Made by a program: the position numbers and the translations under genes
Part shown: positions 6,097-8,010 of the stretch, piece by piece
Numbering within the stretch: the stretch's first letter is position 1
Layout: each line of letters starts with the position of its first letter
The notes under the pieces: model-generated
Databases searched by the model: none
Seen by the model: only the letters and a program-made list of their open reading frames with translations
What the model was told of the DNA's origin: nothing
Origin: JBDRGX01 sp043817485 [NCBI: bacterium]
Lineage (GTDB): Bacteria > JBDRGX01
DNA length: 8,010 nucleotides
Assembly (NCBI GenBank): GCA_043817485.1
Contig: JBDRGX010000089.1
Location: 1-8,010, forward strand
Reading direction: 5' to 3'

Positions 6097-7794
6097 TTAA
6101 TCCTCTTCTATCATTTTTTGAGCATGTAAAATAGCAGAAGATAAAATTTCTTTTCCAGATAATATCCTTGCTATTTCTTTTATTCTTTCTTCTTTGTTTA
6201 ATTTAAAAGCAGAAATAAAGGTTTTATCATTTTTTATGTTTTTTTCAATTTTATAATGATTCCCTTTTCTACAAGCAATTTGAGAAAGATGTGTAATACA
6301 AATTATTTGTTTTGTTTTTGCAATATCTTCTAATTTTTTTCCCAACATTGTTCCTATTTGGCCACTAATTCCAGTATCTATTTCATCAAATATTAAACTT
6401 GGAATTTTATCAGATTCTCCTAATATTTTTTTTATAGATAACATTATTCTTGAAATTTCACCACCAGAAGCAATTTTTGCTAATGGTTTTAATGATTCTC
6501 CTTTATTCGGAGAAATCATAAATTCTACAAAATCAAATCCAAATTCTGTTACTTGAATATTTTTCCCTTCTAATTTTAAAAAACTATTTTCTATTTCTTT
6601 TACTATAAAATTTACTTCAAATTTTATTTTTTTCATTCCTAAATCCACAAGTTCATTTTCCACTTTTTTTTGAAATTCTTTTGATATAGATTTTCTTTTT
6701 TCAGAAAGTTCTATTGTTTTAGAAATTAATTTTTGTTCAAGATTGAAAATTTCTATTTTAATTTTTTCAATTTCTTCTTGTTCAGAAAAAATTTCTTCTA
6801 AACTTTTTTTTATTTCTAAATATTTTTCAGATATTTCTTCAATAGTTTTTCCATACTTTTTTTTTAATCTATTTATTTCCATAAATTTTTCTTCAACTAT
6901 ATTTAATCTATCTTCATCAAAAATCAATTTATTTTTATAAATTAAAATTTCATTACTAATATCTTTAATTTGATAACTTAAAGATTCAAAATTTTCAAAA
7001 TGAGAAAATAAAGAATTGTCAATTTGTGTTATTTTTTTTAATAAAAAAGCAATTTTTTCTATATTTCCAATAACAGAATTTTCATTTTCATATAATTTAA
7101 AATAAGCTTCTTCTGCTAATGTATAAAGTATTTGGCTATTTTTTAAAATATTTTTTTCTTGCTCTAATTCAACATCTTCATTAATCTTTAAATTAGCATC
7201 TTTTATTTCATTTTGTTGAAATTCTAATAAATCTAATTTTTCTTTTTTTTGATTTTCTAAAAGAATGAATTTTTCTAATTTATTTTTCAAAATAATCCAT
7301 TTACTAAATAAATCTTGAACAATATTTTTTAAACTAATTAAATTTCCAAATCTATCTAATAAATCTAAATGAGTTTCTTTTTTTAAAAGAGATTGATGTT
7401 CATATTGTCCATGAAAATCTACTAATTTTTCTCCAATTTTTTGAAGTAAAGAAGGTAATGCAAAATTTCCATTTATATAAGTTTTTGTTCGTCCAGTATC
7501 AAAAAATTCTTTTTTAATAATCATTTCATCATCTACTATAATATCTTGTGATTCAAGTAAAGTTTTTATTTCTGGGATAGAAGATATGTTGAAAATTCCT
7601 TCTATAACTGTTTTAGAAGAGCCTTGACGAATAAAATTTTCTTTTGCTTTTTCTCCTAAAAGTAAATTGATAGCATTTATAATAATAGATTTTCCAGCAC
7701 CTGTTTCTCCTGTAAGAATATTTAAACCATTGCAAAATTCTATTACTAATTCTTCAATAAAAACAAAATCTTTTAATTTTAATTCTAAAAGCAA
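6097..7794 (-). CDS. recN: DNA repair protein RecN
   Basis: SMC-like ATPase of 565 aa that acts early in double-strand break repair, in the cytoplasm on DNA. The Walker A motif is GETGAGKS (29-36) within the typical NGLNILTGETGAGKSIII. VDFHGQYEHQSLL (about 125-137) is a RecN-specific block. Long coiled coils run from about 155 to 385. The C-terminal ATPase half has the ABC signature ASGGEISRIMLSIK (442-455), Walker B LIFDEIDTGISG (467-478) and the H-loop CITHLSQIA (499-507). Length and order are normal, and the gene looks intact. The start is TTG at 7794-7792, chosen because it yields the family-typical N-terminus LLELKLKDFVFIEEL and has SD GAGGT 8-10 bases upstream; no ATG fits. It is the first gene of the seven-gene block, and the next start is two bases after its stop. 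In many bacteria recN is SOS-induced; no convincing LexA box is seen here. Confidence 0.97.
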   Translation of the reverse strand: MLLELKLKDFVFIEELVIEFCNGLNILTGETGAGKSIIINAINLLLGEKAKENFIRQGSSKTVIEGIFNISSIPEIKTLLESQDIIVDDEMIIKKEFFDTGRTKTYINGNFALPSLLQKIGEKLVDFHGQYEHQSLLKKETHLDLLDRFGNLISLKNIVQDLFSKWIILKNKLEKFILLENQKKEKLDLLEFQQNEIKDANLKINEDVELEQEKNILKNSQILYTLAEEAYFKLYENENSVIGNIEKIAFLLKKITQIDNSLFSHFENFESLSYQIKDISNEILIYKNKLIFDEDRLNIVEEKFMEINRLKKKYGKTIEEISEKYLEIKKSLEEIFSEQEEIEKIKIEIFNLEQKLISKTIELSEKRKSISKEFQKKVENELVDLGMKKIKFEVNFIVKEIENSFLKLEGKNIQVTEFGFDFVEFMISPNKGESLKPLAKIASGGEISRIMLSIKKILGESDKIPSLIFDEIDTGISGQIGTMLGKKLEDIAKTKQIICITHLSQIACRKGNHYKIEKNIKNDKTFISAFKLNKEERIKEIARILSGKEILSSAILHAQKMIEED

Positions 7795-7801
7795 AGTAAA
7801 T

Positions 7802-7806
7802 ACCTC
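7802..7806 (-). promoter_or_regulatory. Ribosome binding site fixing the TTG start of recN
   Basis: The minus strand reads ACGAGGTATTTACTTTGCTT: GAGG lies 8 bases before TTG 7794-7792. It is one of the better SD sequences in the window and supports the TTG codon as the real start. Confidence 0.75.
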
Positions 7807-7846
7807 GTAATGAAAAAATTAAATTGTAAATTGTATTTGTAAAAGC

Positions 7847-7896
7847 GAACGCCGTGTCCCTGTATGTAAGGGCAATTCATGAGACTGTGTCACAAT
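7847..7896. repeat. Composite of palindromic-repeat fragments upstream of recN
   Basis: Within this stretch, GCCGTGTCCC (7851-7860) and GGGCAATTCATGA (7870-7882) look like half-sites of two palindromic intergenic repeats, of the types GGGACACGGC/GCCGTGTCCC and GGGCAATTCATGAATTGCCC, as I recall them from many bacterial genomes. CCCT (7858-7861) and AGGG (7869-7872) can pair across TGTATGT. It ends with GAGACTGTGTCACAAT (7881-7896), the inverted partner of 124-139. It is locally much more GC-rich than its surroundings. The repeat-family names are inference. Confidence 0.5.
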
Positions 7897-7940
7897 TGGT
7901 AAAAAAATTACTTTTTGAAAATTTCATAAGCAAAATTTAA

Positions 7941-7969
7941 AATAAAACATAAAATTATTCTATTGTCAT
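7941..7969 (-). promoter_or_regulatory. Weak candidate promoter for the recN operon
   Basis: On the minus strand ATGACA (7969-7964) is followed after 17 bases by TTTATT (7946-7941). The -35 matches consensus at 5 of 6 positions and the -10 at 4 of 6. It lies about 150 bases before recN. The -35 overlaps the palindrome at 7968-7987. Other AT-rich hexamers nearer recN are weaker, so the true promoter is uncertain. Confidence 0.2.
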
Positions 7970-7987
7970 TCCTGTGAATACAGGAAT
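7968..7987. repeat. Short palindromic dispersed repeat (ATTCCTGT / ACAGGAAT)
   Basis: A perfect 8-bp inverted repeat, ATTCCTGT (7968-7975) and ACAGGAAT (7980-7987), encloses GAAT and is flanked by GTC before and CTA after. The form GTCATTCC...GGAATC resembles the common dispersed repeats of bacterial genomes built on ATTCC-N-GGAAT arms (such as dRS3 in Neisseria), by shape only. Confidence 0.6.
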
Positions 7988-8010
7988 CTACTCTTTCTCT
8001 ATCAGAAAAT

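Larger units (their letters stand above)
7897..8010. other. Non-coding flank at the right window edge
   Basis: Apart from the palindrome at 7968-7987 and the weak promoter candidate, I see no gene in the last 114 bases. Together with 7795-7896 this makes about 215 bases of non-coding DNA upstream of recN, mostly A/T-rich with repeat fragments. The gene upstream of the recN operon lies outside the window. Confidence 0.5.

Noticed and set aside
7846-7860. Possible LexA/SOS box upstream of recN (CGAACGCCGTGTCC)
   Set aside because: Only the left half CGAAC fits the Gram-positive consensus; the right half has about two matching bases. The sequence is better explained as part of a palindromic repeat.

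Overview
The window comes from a very AT-rich bacterial genome with long A/T homopolymers and AAA-heavy codon use. RecN, RmuC and a DusB-type tRNA-dihydrouridine synthase mark it as bacterial. The COG1839 adenosine-specific kinase is better known from archaea, thermophiles and uncultivated bacterial lineages. No gene identifies the phylum: an uncultivated lineage such as an Omnitrophota-like bacterium is possible, but this is a guess. All complete genes lie on the minus strand. The margins are gene-poor and built from degenerate dispersed repeats.

Layout: 1-590 holds the 3' tail of a plus-strand gene (about 95-232), its rho-independent terminator (252-288), and about 300 bases of non-coding DNA with repeat fragments. 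591-1469 is a dus gene that looks about 30-40 residues short at its C-terminus. 1470-1740 is non-coding, with a two-unit repeat and a candidate promoter for dus. 1741-7794 is one compact seven-gene block read right to left: recN, an inositol-monophosphatase family gene broken by a one-base frameshift in an A10 run, rmuC, an adenosine-specific kinase, a two-membrane-segment protein with a probable OB-fold domain, a YdjM-like membrane hydrolase, and a class I SAM methyltransferase. 7795-8010 is non-coding and again built from palindromic repeat fragments.

How the genes fit together: adjacent genes in the seven-gene block are at most 12 bases apart, and three pairs overlap by 20, 4 and 44 bases, so one transcript with coupled translation is likely. 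RecN (double-strand break repair) and RmuC (a nuclease-like recombination protein) are DNA-maintenance families. YdjM, the best-known relative of the membrane hydrolase, is SOS-regulated in E. coli. The kinase, phosphatase and OB-fold genes have no established link to repair, so a shared damage or nucleotide-stress role is a hypothesis.

The strongest leads are the A10 frameshift, the inverted repeats bracketing a truncated dus, the in-frame 15-bp triplication in the membrane hydrolase, and the operon itself as a possible repair/membrane module.
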